Origin: Ruminococcus sp.
GTDB lineage: Bacteria; Bacillota; Clostridia; Oscillospirales; Ruminococcaceae
Length of the DNA: 64,000 bases
Assembly: GCA_015066935.1 (NCBI GenBank)
Contig: SVNK01000003.1
Location: 124,001 to 188,000 of the forward strand
Direction of reading: 5' to 3'
Program-made: the position numbers and the translations under genes
The notes under the pieces: generated by a model
Seen by the model: the letters and a program-made list of their open reading frames with translations, nothing else
What the model was told of the DNA's origin: nothing
Database searches by the model: none
Shown here: in pieces, positions 9,068-17,839 of the stretch
How the letters are laid out: every line of letters begins with the position of its first letter
Position numbering within the stretch: position 1 is the first letter of the stretch

Positions 9068-10474
9068 ATGTCTAGTTACAAGAAATTAGGAAAAGACGTA
9101 TTGCTGATGACGATAGGAAGCTTCGGAAGCAAGCTTCTGACATTTGTTTTCGTAGGATTCTATACGGGCATGCTGTCAACGGAGGAATACGGAACAGCTG
9201 ATCTTATATCAACAACGACAATGTTGTTGTTCCCGTTTTTTTCAGCGATAATATGCGAAGCAATGATGCGTTTTGCGCTCGAAAAAGAGAACGACCCTAA
9301 GCAGGTGTGGTCGATCGGAATCAAGGTGACCATAATCGGTTCTGCCGTGTTTATGGTGTTGTCGCCGATAGTATTCCTGACGCCGCTGAAGGACTACTAT
9401 ATATTTGTTGTTCTTTATTATATAACGTATGCCTTTAATCATGCGGTATCATACTTTGTAAGAGGAATCAACAAAACAAAGATTTTTGCTTTGGGTGGAA
9501 TTGTCCAGACGTTTGCCGTAATAGTATCAAGTCTTACTTTGTTATTATGGCTTAAGCTTGGAATACTCGGTTATCTTATTTCTCATGTTATTGGTTCAGT
9601 AGTTTCCACAGTGTATATGTATTTATTCGCAAAAGTCCATAAGTATGGATTTACATGGAAGAATACCGATAAAGCAATGCAGAAGCAGATGCTGAAATAT
9701 TCAATTCCTATGATTCCGAACAGTGTAAGCTGGTGGCTTTCAGACACGGTGTCTAAGTTCTTCCTTACAATGTTTATCAGCACATCAGCTACAGGACTCT
9801 TTTCTGTAGCAAACAAGATTCCGCATATCATGACAACGATGACCGGAATATTCGGAAGAGCATGGAAAATCAATGCAGTTGATGATTTTGGCTCAGAGAA
9901 ATCAAAAAAGTTCTATGAAGACTGCTTTTCAAAGATGGCAGCAATGCTTCTGTTATTGATTTCAGTTATGCTTCTAATGAACAAACCACTTGCACAAATC
10001 CTTTTCAAAAAAGAATTCTTTAAAGCACGTCAGTTTGTTCCGCTTCTTTTGTTTTCGACGATAATGCATGCGTATTCTGAGTTTCTCGGTTCGATATATA
10101 CATCGTCGTACAAAACGAAGTTTCTGATTGTATCAACATCTATCGGAGCAGCAATAAATGTACTGATGAATATAATTCTGATACCGAGAGTTGGAATTAT
10201 GGGTGCAGCAATCTCGGTTGCCACAGCTCAGACTGTAATCTGCATTTCCAGATTGATTCACAGCAGAACTATACTGAAGCTGGATTATCACTGGATGCGT
10301 GACGGAGCGTGCTATATTATTATCCTGTCTCAGATTTTCGTTGCGGTAAAGGAGTTCAGCTTTATGTATGTGTATTCGGCAATTGCTGTGGTCCTTATTG
10401 CGATAATACTCCACCGTGAGCTGAAGGGAATGTTCAGAATGGTGGCAAACGGATTCATCAGAAAGAAACGCTAA
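9068..10474 (+). CDS. Wzx-type polysaccharide flippase (MOP/MATE superfamily)
   Basis: A 468-residue integral membrane protein with 12-14 predicted helices. It starts MSSYKKLGKDVLLMTIGSFGSKLLTFVFVGFYTG-type, the usual opening of oligosaccharide flippases, and continues YSIPMIPNSVSWWLSDTVSKFF, another family hallmark. The frame could extend upstream to a TTG at 9047, but GGAGAG at 9053-9058 has ideal spacing to the ATG at 9068, which I chose. It should flip the undecaprenyl-linked repeat unit to the outer face for the polymerase. It is the last gene of the polysaccharide cluster. No strong terminator was found in the following 126 bp. Confidence 0.92.
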   Translation: MSSYKKLGKDVLLMTIGSFGSKLLTFVFVGFYTGMLSTEEYGTADLISTTTMLLFPFFSAIICEAMMRFALEKENDPKQVWSIGIKVTIIGSAVFMVLSPIVFLTPLKDYYIFVVLYYITYAFNHAVSYFVRGINKTKIFALGGIVQTFAVIVSSLTLLLWLKLGILGYLISHVIGSVVSTVYMYLFAKVHKYGFTWKNTDKAMQKQMLKYSIPMIPNSVSWWLSDTVSKFFLTMFISTSATGLFSVANKIPHIMTTMTGIFGRAWKINAVDDFGSEKSKKFYEDCFSKMAAMLLLLISVMLLMNKPLAQILFKKEFFKARQFVPLLLFSTIMHAYSEFLGSIYTSSYKTKFLIVSTSIGAAINVLMNIILIPRVGIMGAAISVATAQTVICISRLIHSRTILKLDYHWMRDGACYIIILSQIFVAVKEFSFMYVYSAIAVVLIAIILHRELKGMFRMVANGFIRKKR

Positions 10475-10566
10475 GACAGTGCGATACAGTATATTTTCAG
10501 TTTAAGTCCTGTACCGTAATGGAAGGTGTATCAGTGGACTTGAATTGAAAGAATACAAAAAAGGTA

Positions 10567-10595
10567 TTGACTTGTCGGGAAATATATGATATAAT
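10567..10595 (+). promoter_or_regulatory. Sigma-A promoter of the LysR gene
   Basis: TTGACT at 10567-10572, a 17-bp spacer and TATAAT at 10590-10595. This near-perfect promoter ends only 5 bp before the ATG at 10601, so transcription should begin at or within one or two bases of the start codon. Confidence 0.8.
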
Positions 10596-10600
10596 CGGAT

Positions 10601-11506
10601 ATGAATTTAAAACAGTTAAGATATGTGCTTGTTCTTGCACATGAAGGCTCGTTTGCAGGAGCAGCAGAGCTTTTGAATATTTCTCAGCCGTCGTTATCTC
10701 AGTATGTCAAGAAGATTGAACAGCAGCTTGGCGTGCAGCTTTTTGACCGTACCGGCGGCGTTGTAAGGCTGACTGATGCCGGTCGTATATATATAGACGC
10801 AGGCAGAAAAATTCTTGATATCGAGCATCATATGTGCGGTCAGTTTAATGACCTTGCAGAGAATAAGACAGGTTCCATTGTGATCGGAACTTCTCCTTAT
10901 CGTTCTGCAGTAATGATGCCTCTTATAGCACGCAAATTTCAGGAGAAGTATCCGGGAATGCATCTTGTTGTCGAGGAAATGACAACAAAAGAGCTTCATG
11001 AAGCTGCTGAACGTGGTCAGTTTGACTTGTGCCTGACCCTTATGCCCGTTAATGAGCAGGCATGCCGCTTTGAAAAGATCGCAGAGGAAGAATTGATTCT
11101 TGCTGTGCCATCGTCTATGGCAAAGTTCAATGCAAAAACAGTAAAAGAACGAAAGTATCCTGCTATTGATGCTGCTGAAATCAGTAACAAGCCGTTCGTC
11201 ATGATTACAGATAAACAGTGGATGCAGCTTGTGCTTAATAATCTGGCAGAGGAATATGCTCTTTCACTGAAAAAGGCTATTGTTGTCAAGAGCCTTGAAG
11301 CACAGATAGAAATGGTGCGTGCAGGCGTGGGTATGGCACTTCTTCCAAGTGGAATCGAGAGGTTCTGTATGCCTGGAGAGGTTGTGTTCTATTCCCTTGT
11401 TCAGGAACTTCCCAAGAGAGAGGTCGTTCTTGTTCAGAGACGTGACCATCTGAATACCAATGTCATAAACGAACTTATTAATATAATAAAAGAAACACAA
11501 TGGTAA
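10601..11506 (+). CDS. LysR-type transcriptional regulator
   Basis: A 301-residue LysR regulator. The N-terminal winged HTH is clear: MNLKQLRYVLVLAHEGSFAG, AAELLNISQPSLSQYVKKIE and LGVQLFDRTGGVVRLTDAG (residues 1-65). The effector-binding domain follows from about residue 90 (GSIVIGTSPYRSAVMMPL). The start fits the family exactly. No SD precedes it and the promoter -10 box lies just upstream, so the mRNA looks leaderless. The adjacent downstream gene encodes a TRAP-type permease in the same orientation, with a dyad between them, so this permease is the likely target. The effector is unknown. Confidence 0.93.
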   Translation: MNLKQLRYVLVLAHEGSFAGAAELLNISQPSLSQYVKKIEQQLGVQLFDRTGGVVRLTDAGRIYIDAGRKILDIEHHMCGQFNDLAENKTGSIVIGTSPYRSAVMMPLIARKFQEKYPGMHLVVEEMTTKELHEAAERGQFDLCLTLMPVNEQACRFEKIAEEELILAVPSSMAKFNAKTVKERKYPAIDAAEISNKPFVMITDKQWMQLVLNNLAEEYALSLKKAIVVKSLEAQIEMVRAGVGMALLPSGIERFCMPGEVVFYSLVQELPKREVVLVQRRDHLNTNVINELINIIKETQW

Positions 11507-11540
11507 ATAAAGCTGAGCATTTGCTCGCTTTATTTTTGGA
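11504..11540 (+). terminator. Intrinsic terminator after the LysR gene
   Basis: AATAAAGC-t-GAGC, a short ATTT loop, then GCTC-GCTTTATTTTT forms a strong hairpin ending in a T run immediately after the LysR stop codon. Confidence 0.75.
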
Positions 11541-11546
11541 AACTTC

Positions 11547-11562
11547 ATAATCAAAAGATTAT
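11547..11562. promoter_or_regulatory. Perfect dyad, candidate LysR operator
   Basis: ATAATC-AAAA-GATTAT is a perfect 6+6 bp inverted repeat between the regulator and the permease. It has the ATAA...TTAT outline seen in some LysR boxes (CcpC-type boxes have ATAA-N7-TTAT; here the gap is 8). A second small palindrome, ATCGC-GGAG-GCGAT, lies at 11585-11598. Assignment as the binding site is inference from position and symmetry. Confidence 0.45.
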
Positions 11563-11630
11563 AGCGCTAATAATTCAGTTCCATATCGCGGAGGCGATTA
11601 AAATATATTATATCTCAGGAGGTTAAAAAC

Positions 11631-12989
11631 ATGCCATCAGCTTTTCTTTATCTTGGCATCATGCTTGCGGTAATTGTTGTGTGGTTCATGCTGCTGAAAA
11701 GACCTGTATATGAAGCAGTTCTCATCAGCTTTGTTGTTCTGCTGGCAGTTACAAACAAATGGAGCTCTCTCGGCGATTATATCGACAAGGGACTTTCAAC
11801 ATCGCTCCTTTATTCAATGACGGCGTTCGTTGCAATGTCGGTTATTCTTACGAAAACTAAGATTATCGACAGCTGTATAGCCATCATTCTCTCAATTCTC
11901 GGACGAATCCCCGGCGGTGCAGGATACGTATCAATTATTGCATCTGCATTTATGGGAGCTCTCTCGGGAAGCGGTCCCGGTAACGTTATGGCCACCGGTT
12001 CAATCACAATTCCTGCGATGAAGAAGTCAGGATTTCCGCCTGAGCTTGCTGCTAACGTAGAAAGTAACTCAAGCTATATGGGAAATATGATTCCTCCTTC
12101 ATCTAATATCGTTGCAGCTCTTGGAGCGTTTACTGCTCTTTATCCTGCAACAGAAATGACAACAGGTCAGTTCTGGATCGTACTCTGGGGCATTTCAATC
12201 TGGTTCATTCTTCAGCGTGTATTGACTTTGTTCTTCTTCTGCAAGTATTATAAGGTTAAGCCTATGTCTAAGGAAGAACTTCCAAGTCTTAAGGAATCAT
12301 TGAAGACGGGATGGCAGGGACTTCTTCTTCCTGTAGTTATCCTTTTACCCTTTGTTCTTGACTATTTCTTCAAAGAAAGCTTCTTCACAACACGTCTTGG
12401 CGCAGCAGGAGCTAAAGCAATGTCAAGCAGTCTGCTTCTTTTCATTCCCGGAATTGCAACGTTTTACGCATGCCTTATCACCAAGGACAAGAAAGCTGTT
12501 ACTCCTCACAAGATTGCAATGCTGTTTGCAAAGGCTGTAAAGACGATTGCTCCCGCTGTAGGCGTATGTATCATAGGATACATGATCGGCGCTCTTTTCA
12601 ATGACATGAATGTTGCCGTTGAAATGGAGGAGTTCATCAGAGATGTCAATTTCGGTAAATTCGGACTTGTTCTCTTTATTTCACTTCTTACATGCTTCCT
12701 TGGCATGATCATTCCCGGTTCTTCACTTGTTGTTATCTTTGGACCTGCATTTATTTCTTCATTTGCTTCCGTTGGTGTTGATCCTGTTCTTGCAGCAGCT
12801 ATGCTTCCCTGTATCTGCGGTGTTATGTGCGGTATTACACCACCTCTCGGACTTGGAATGTATGCGGGAATGTCGCTTGCTGAATCTGATTTCGGAAAAA
12901 CATTCAAAAATAATATGTTCTGGGTTGTTGGACAGTTTGTCATGGAAGTTGTCGTACTTATGGGCTGGCTGCCGATTCTTGGACTGTAA
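11631..12989 (+). CDS. TRAP-type transporter large permease (DctM-like)
   Basis: A 452-residue multi-helix membrane protein with the DctM pattern: SIIASAFMGALSGSGPGNVMATGSITIPAM-type block at about residues 100-130, then AANVESNSSYMGNMIPPSSN, and near the end GITPPLGLGMYAG. TRAP transporters import organic acids such as C4-dicarboxylates or sialic acid using a Na+ or H+ gradient. SD AGGAGG sits 8 nt before the ATG. No DctP substrate-binding protein is adjacent, and the only partner is a 94-residue two-helix protein, so this may be a reduced system or borrow a binding protein from elsewhere. The LysR gene upstream probably controls it. Confidence 0.8.
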   Translation: MPSAFLYLGIMLAVIVVWFMLLKRPVYEAVLISFVVLLAVTNKWSSLGDYIDKGLSTSLLYSMTAFVAMSVILTKTKIIDSCIAIILSILGRIPGGAGYVSIIASAFMGALSGSGPGNVMATGSITIPAMKKSGFPPELAANVESNSSYMGNMIPPSSNIVAALGAFTALYPATEMTTGQFWIVLWGISIWFILQRVLTLFFFCKYYKVKPMSKEELPSLKESLKTGWQGLLLPVVILLPFVLDYFFKESFFTTRLGAAGAKAMSSSLLLFIPGIATFYACLITKDKKAVTPHKIAMLFAKAVKTIAPAVGVCIIGYMIGALFNDMNVAVEMEEFIRDVNFGKFGLVLFISLLTCFLGMIIPGSSLVVIFGPAFISSFASVGVDPVLAAAMLPCICGVMCGITPPLGLGMYAGMSLAESDFGKTFKNNMFWVVGQFVMEVVVLMGWLPILGL

Positions 12990-13001
12990 GGAGGATGTAT
13001 T

Positions 13002-13286
13002 ATGAAAGAAAAAATGAAAAAGTTATCTGATATTCTGAAAGTCGTATTCGGTTACGGAATTATGATTTCACTTTTTGTTGGCGGACTCACATTCTTCGGT
13101 TACGTTGCAGCTCTGATTGTTGGTGGTGATACAGCTGTAAAGATATGTGATTTCATCAGTAACACAGTAAATAAAAACATGATTTATTTAAGTACAATCA
13201 TGATTCTTCTCGGTCTTGTAACGATGTATCTTGCAGGCGAAAAGGCTCTTACACCAAGCCAGAGCAAAAAGTCTAAAACCGACTAA
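13002..13286 (+). CDS. Small two-helix membrane protein, putative permease partner
   Basis: A 94-residue protein with two hydrophobic helices (about 17-39 and 64-83) and a charged Lys-rich tail (LTPSQSKKSKTD). It begins 12 bp after the permease stop with an SD (GGAGG), so it is co-translated with the TRAP-like large permease. Its place corresponds to the DctQ small subunit, but DctQ normally has four helices and about 160-190 residues, so this is at best a shortened analogue. It lacks other recognisable motifs. The function is inferred from position only. Confidence 0.7.
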   Translation: MKEKMKKLSDILKVVFGYGIMISLFVGGLTFFGYVAALIVGGDTAVKICDFISNTVNKNMIYLSTIMILLGLVTMYLAGEKALTPSQSKKSKTD

Positions 13287-13301
13287 AATAGTTATAAGTA
13301 T

Positions 13302-13336
13302 AAAGCCTCCACAGGTGTACTGTGGAGGCTTTATTG
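13302..13336 (+). terminator. Intrinsic terminator of the permease operon
   Basis: A perfect 11-bp stem, AAAGCCTCCAC (13302-13312) with GTGGAGGCTTT (13322-13332), is followed by a TTATT run. It closes the permease operon. Confidence 0.85.
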
Positions 13337-13746
13337 TGTTAAAAATGAACTCAAAGTAAACGGGAACAAGTTTATTTAAAATAATTGTTTTCGTGTTTCA
13401 TTGAATAGAATTATTTTGTAAGGATAATTACATAAATAATATACAAGATGTAATATCCGTAGTCAAAATAAACAAATGTCATGTCTGCTATTTGAGAAAA
13501 TTGGAGATTTTCAAAAAAACACTTGATTTTTCTTTACAATATGTTATAATTAAATTATACCAATATGAGGGAATTGTTGTGTACGTTTCCCTTGTAATTA
13601 AAAACTATTATGGCGAAAACTTATAAATATAATTGGGGCAATTCCGGAAAGGAATGAATACTGTAATCAAGGAGGTATGAATTACATCTGTTTTTGGTTT
13701 GGACGTGCGTTAAAAATATTGAATAAAATGAAACGGAGGAATTATT
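13337..13746 (+). promoter_or_regulatory. Long gene-free region with promoter and structured leader of the cohesin gene
   Basis: No gene is supported here. A sigma-A-like promoter, TTGATT (13523-13528), 16 bp, TATAAT (13545-13550), implies a 5' leader of about 190 nt. The leader can form a hairpin around AGGGAA...TTCCCT (about 13569-13594) and a small ATTCC-GGAAA-GGAAT hairpin near 13643-13657 with a GNRA-like loop. It resembles no riboswitch class I can name. The AT-rich stretch 13337-13520 shows nothing else. Confidence 0.5.
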
Positions 13747-15174
13747 ATGAAGTTTAAAAAGGTATTTGCAGCTGCAATGGCAGTAGTTATTTCGGGAAGT
13801 ATGTTTATGGTTCCCGGAGTAACAGCAAGTAAGAACATTATGGAAGTAAGTGCTGCTTCGGTCAATAATGCTAATCTGATTATTGATTTCGGAAGCTATA
13901 GTGCTGATCCGGGCGACTATATTGTTGTTTCGCCCATAATCAAGAATAACGGTGGAAAGTTTGCTGTTTCAGCTATAGATGTTGAGCTGGACGTTGATTC
14001 ACCACTTGAAATCACTGCGATTGGTGGTACATCGGCTGCATTTAACGGTGCGATAGTAAGCTATAACCTTGCTCAGTACAAGGCTTCACTCACTCCTCTT
14101 ACGAATAACGAGCCTACTGTTCCAATTGATAATGAGACACTTTTCAAGCTCAGAGTAAAGGTGCCCGATGATTGTCCTGATGGTGTTTACAATATCGGAT
14201 TTGGTGATAAGGTTGAAATCTTTAAGGGCAGTTTGAATTCCGATAAGTGGTCATATCAGGAGATAGTAGGTCAGATTACAGTAGGAAACGGTTCTGTTTC
14301 CGAAACTACCACCACAACAACTACTACAACTACAACTACAACTACAACGGCTGCACCCGTTAATAAAGTTGCTATAGTTGAACAGCCCGTTGACGTTAAG
14401 GTTCCTGAAGGCGAAAAGGCAATAGTTTCCGTTTCAGCTACAGGTGATGGACTGTCATATCAGTGGTATTATCGTAACACAAATCAAAAGAATTTCTATC
14501 CATCGTCAGTTCTTACTGCGGAATACTCTGCTGTAATGAGTGAAACAAGAAATGGTCGTGAGATTTATTGCTTGATTACTGATAAGTATGGTAACTCAGT
14601 AAAATCAGATGTTGTAACAATATCCATGTGCGAATCTCTTGCAATAGTAGAGCAGCCCGAGAGTGTGGTTGTTCCTGCCGGACAGAACCTGAGTGTTGAG
14701 GTTAAGGCTGTTGGAGAAGGTCTTACATATCAGTGGTATTATCGCAACACTACCCAGAAAAATTTTTATCCTTCTTCAGTTTTAACTCCGGTTTATTCTG
14801 CAACCATGAATAGTTCAAGAAATGGACGTGAGGTTTACTGTTTAATCACTGATAAGTATGGAAATTCGATAAAGTCAGATATTGTTACACTGAACATGGG
14901 AACGCCTCTTGAAATTGTTGAGCAGCCTTCTGACGCTTCAGCAGTAATCGGTTCTGTTGTGAAAACAAAGGTGACTGCAGTCGGTGAAGATCTTACATAT
15001 CAGTGGTATGTACTCAATCCTAATGCTACAAAGTTTGTAGAATCTTCAATTACTAAGGCTACATATTCTTATGCTATGACTGCTTCAAAGAGCGGACGTA
15101 AGGTATACTGTGTAATTACAGATAAGTATGGCAACTCCGTTACAACAGATACAGTTACATTAACAGCAAAGTAA
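13747..15174 (+). CDS. Secreted cohesin-like protein with three Ig-like repeats
   Basis: A 475-residue exported protein. It has a signal peptide (MKFKKVFAAAMAVVISGSMF, cleavage near residue 28-36). A cohesin-like beta-sandwich follows at about residues 38-180 (SADPGDYIVVSPIIKNNGG, ISAIDVELDVDSPL-like strands, VKVPDDCPDGVYNIGF). Next come about 15 Thr residues (187-202) and three Ig-like repeats starting near 206, 299 and 389, each with YQWY, a Cys in YC-x-ITDKYGNS and a closing VTL/VTI strand. Repeats 1 and 2 are nearly identical. No dockerin, LPXTG sorting signal or SLH domain is present, so how it attaches to cells or a scaffold is unclear. Cohesin assignment is by pattern; another bacterial beta-sandwich is possible. 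Confidence 0.75.
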   Translation: MKFKKVFAAAMAVVISGSMFMVPGVTASKNIMEVSAASVNNANLIIDFGSYSADPGDYIVVSPIIKNNGGKFAVSAIDVELDVDSPLEITAIGGTSAAFNGAIVSYNLAQYKASLTPLTNNEPTVPIDNETLFKLRVKVPDDCPDGVYNIGFGDKVEIFKGSLNSDKWSYQEIVGQITVGNGSVSETTTTTTTTTTTTTTTAAPVNKVAIVEQPVDVKVPEGEKAIVSVSATGDGLSYQWYYRNTNQKNFYPSSVLTAEYSAVMSETRNGREIYCLITDKYGNSVKSDVVTISMCESLAIVEQPESVVVPAGQNLSVEVKAVGEGLTYQWYYRNTTQKNFYPSSVLTPVYSATMNSSRNGREVYCLITDKYGNSIKSDIVTLNMGTPLEIVEQPSDASAVIGSVVKTKVTAVGEDLTYQWYVLNPNATKFVESSITKATYSYAMTASKSGRKVYCVITDKYGNSVTTDTVTLTAK

Positions 15175-15177
15175 AAA

Positions 15178-15217
15178 GAAAACAGCTTCCTGATTATTTC
15201 AGGAAGCTGTTTTTTAT
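15178..15217. terminator. Bidirectional terminator between the cohesin gene and clpB
   Basis: AAACAGCTTCCTGA, a short AT loop, then TCAGGAAGCTGTTTTTT forms a perfect stem of about 14 bp. A runs on one side and T runs on the other let it serve both convergent genes. Confidence 0.88.
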
Positions 15218-15234
15218 TGCGGAGTAAGCGTCCG

Positions 15235-17826
15235 TCAGTTTGCAGTAAGGACGCCGTCTTCGAGTTCAATGCTGATAATATCACCGGGTTCAAGATGCCC
15301 ACCGATGAGCTTCTTGGCGGCAAGAGTTTCGATTCTGCTCTGTATAAAACGTCTTAGAGGACGTGCACCGAAGCTCGGGTCGTAGCCGCAGTCAACGATA
15401 TGATTCTTTGCGTCATCACTGAGTTCAAGTCTGATATGCTGAGCAGCAAGACGTTTTCTGAGGTCATCAAGCATAAGTTCCACGATAGACATGATTTCAG
15501 TTTTGGTGAGAGGCTTATAGAAGATAATCTCATCAAGACGGTTGAGAAATTCGGGGCGGAAGTGACGTTTAAGCAGTGTTTCAACCTCTTCTCTGGCTTC
15601 GGTGGAGATTTCACCTTTTTCGTCGATTCCCTCAAGAATTGAGGCTGAACCGAGGTTTGAAGTGAGAATGATGATTGTATTCTTGAAATCGACTGTTCTG
15701 CCCTGAGAGTCGGTTATACGTCCGTCGTCCAGAACCTGAAGCAGGATATTGAAGACATCCGGATGAGCTTTTTCGATTTCGTCAAACAGAACTACGGAGT
15801 AGGGCTTTCTGCGTACTGCTTCCGTAAGCTGACCGCCTTCATCGTATCCGACGTATCCGGGAGGCGCTCCGATAAGACGGCTCACGCTGAATTTCTCCAT
15901 ATATTCACTCATGTCGATGCGGATGATATTTTTCTCGTTATCGAAAAGGATTTCGGAAAGTGCCTTTGCAAGTTCTGTTTTTCCGACGCCTGTAGGACCA
16001 AGGAACATGAACGAACCGATAGGTCTGTCGGGGTCCTGAATACCAGCACGTGCTCTGAGAATAGCCTCGCTGACCTTTGTGACGGCTTCATTCTGACCAA
16101 TTACACGTTTATGCAGAAGCTCTTCCATGCCGAGGAGCTTTTCTTTTTCGCTTTCCATCAGTTTTGAAACGGGGATTCCTGTCCAGCGGCAGACGATTTT
16201 AGCAATTTCTTCTTCCGTAACTTTGTCACGGAGCAGTTTTTCACCGCCCGAGTTGTGTTCGGTTTTTGCTTCGAGTTCTGATAGCTGCTTTTTCAGCTGA
16301 GGGAGTCTGCCGTATTTGAGCTCAGCTGCCTTGTTGAGGTCATATTCACGCTCGGCACGTTCAATGTCTGCGCTGACCGTTTCAATTTCTTCACGGACCT
16401 TGCGTACATCAGCGATGGCGTCTTTTTCGTTCTCCCACCTTGCCTTCATGGAGTTGAACTGTTCTCTTAGTTCGGAAAGTTCGCTGCGGATTTCCTCAAG
16501 GTGTTCAAGAGAAATGCTGTCGTTTTCTTTTTTGAGTGCAGCCTCCTCGATTTCAAGCTGAACTATTTTACGTGAAATCACGTCAAGTTCGGTCGGCATG
16601 GAGTCCATTTCGGTGCGGATAGTTGCACAGGCTTCGTCGATGAGGTCGATTGCCTTGTCGGGGAGGAAGCGGTCGGTAATGTATCTGTTGGAGAGCACAG
16701 CCGCTGATATCAGGGCGTTATCGTGGATTTTAACGCCGTGGAATACCTCGTAGCGTTCTTTCAGTCCTCTGAGGATAGAGATAGTATCCTCAACAGAAGG
16801 AGCGTCAACGAGAACGGGCTGGAAACGTCTTTCAAGGGCGGGGTCTTTTTCGATATACTGACGGTACTCGTTGAGCGTTGTGGCACCGATACAGTGGAGT
16901 TCTCCACGTGCAAGCATGGGCTTAAGCAGGTTTCCGGCGTCCATTGCGCCGTCAGATTTGCCTGCGCCGACGATTGTATGAAGCTCGTCTATGAAGAGAA
17001 GAATCTGACCATTGCTGCTTTTAATTTCGTTAAGCACAGCTTTCAGTCGCTCTTCAAACTCGCCCCTGTATTTTGCACCTGCAACAAGTGCACCCATATC
17101 AAGGGAGAAAATTTTTCTGTCCTTGAGGCTGTCGGGGACGTCGCCTGCAACGATTCTGAGCGCAAGACCCTCTGCAATTGCCGTTTTACCGACACCGGGT
17201 TCACCGATAAGAACGGGATTGTTTTTAGTCTTACGTGAAAGAATACGGATAATGTTTCTGATTTCGCTGTCACGACCGATAACAGGGTCGAGTTTGTTTC
17301 TGCGTGCAAGTCCGACAAGCTCCTGACCGTACTTTTCGAGAACATTGTAAGTATCCTCGGGATTTTCGCTTGTGACTCTGGTGTTGCCTCTGACTGACAT
17401 AAGAGCATTAAGGAAGTCGTCACGAGAGATACCGAAGCTGTCCAGCAGCTGTGAAACGTCCTTGTCACGGCAGGCAATCAGTGACAGCATGAGATGTTCA
17501 ACTGAAACGAACTCGTCCTTCATATTTGCTGCAATCTGTTCAGCGGCAGTAATTACACGGTCGAGGTCGGAAGAAATACCGGCATTGGCACTTCCGCTGC
17601 CTGTTACCTTTGGAAGTGTACCGATTTTCTTGTCTGTTTCCATTTCGAACAGCTCGGGGTCCTTGTTCATTTTTGTAATGAGCTGAGGTATCAGACCATT
17701 TTCCTGTTTAAGAAGTCCTGCAAGAAGATGCACAGGAAGTATGAGCTGATTGGAATTCATTACCGCAATGCTCTGAGCCTTTCTTACGGCGTCCATGGAT
17801 TTTTGTGTGAGTTTTTCTGAATTCAT
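15235..17826 (-). CDS. clpB: ATP-dependent disaggregase ClpB
   Basis: An 863-residue Hsp100 chaperone that, with DnaK, extracts and refolds aggregated proteins. It has the double Clp-N repeat ([26 protein letters not shown]), a first AAA+ module with GEPGVGKT and [10 protein letters not shown], a long coiled-coil middle domain (about residues 400-525, [18 protein letters not shown]), a second AAA+ module with GPTGVGKT and [10 protein letters not shown], and the [14 protein letters not shown]-terminal sensor-2 motif. The middle domain separates it from ClpA/ClpC. The frame extends ten codons further upstream, but AGGAGG eight bases before the ATG at 17826 fixes the start, 13 bp after the upstream RHH-like gene. 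No full CIRCE or CtsR box was seen. Confidence 0.95.
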   Translation of the reverse strand: MNSEKLTQKSMDAVRKAQSIAVMNSNQLILPVHLLAGLLKQENGLIPQLITKMNKDPELFEMETDKKIGTLPKVTGSGSANAGISSDLDRVITAAEQIAANMKDEFVSVEHLMLSLIACRDKDVSQLLDSFGISRDDFLNALMSVRGNTRVTSENPEDTYNVLEKYGQELVGLARRNKLDPVIGRDSEIRNIIRILSRKTKNNPVLIGEPGVGKTAIAEGLALRIVAGDVPDSLKDRKIFSLDMGALVAGAKYRGEFEERLKAVLNEIKSSNGQILLFIDELHTIVGAGKSDGAMDAGNLLKPMLARGELHCIGATTLNEYRQYIEKDPALERRFQPVLVDAPSVEDTISILRGLKERYEVFHGVKIHDNALISAAVLSNRYITDRFLPDKAIDLIDEACATIRTEMDSMPTELDVISRKIVQLEIEEAALKKENDSISLEHLEEIRSELSELREQFNSMKARWENEKDAIADVRKVREEIETVSADIERAEREYDLNKAAELKYGRLPQLKKQLSELEAKTEHNSGGEKLLRDKVTEEEIAKIVCRWTGIPVSKLMESEKEKLLGMEELLHKRVIGQNEAVTKVSEAILRARAGIQDPDRPIGSFMFLGPTGVGKTELAKALSEILFDNEKNIIRIDMSEYMEKFSVSRLIGAPPGYVGYDEGGQLTEAVRRKPYSVVLFDEIEKAHPDVFNILLQVLDDGRITDSQGRTVDFKNTIIILTSNLGSASILEGIDEKGEISTEAREEVETLLKRHFRPEFLNRLDEIIFYKPLTKTEIMSIVELMLDDLRKRLAAQHIRLELSDDAKNHIVDCGYDPSFGARPLRRFIQSRIETLAAKKLIGGHLEPGDIISIELEDGVLTAN

Positions 17827-17839
17827 AGAACATTCCTCC

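Noticed and set aside
13557-13746. Known riboswitch in the cohesin gene leader (c-di-GMP or similar)
   Set aside because: None of the conserved cores I can recall could be matched, so it is listed only as a structured leader.
14306-14350. ACA/ACT triplet run as a microsatellite or phase-variation tract
   Set aside because: It is in frame and encodes a Thr linker typical of secreted cellulosomal proteins; similar runs occur in the xylanase. No evidence of frame switching.
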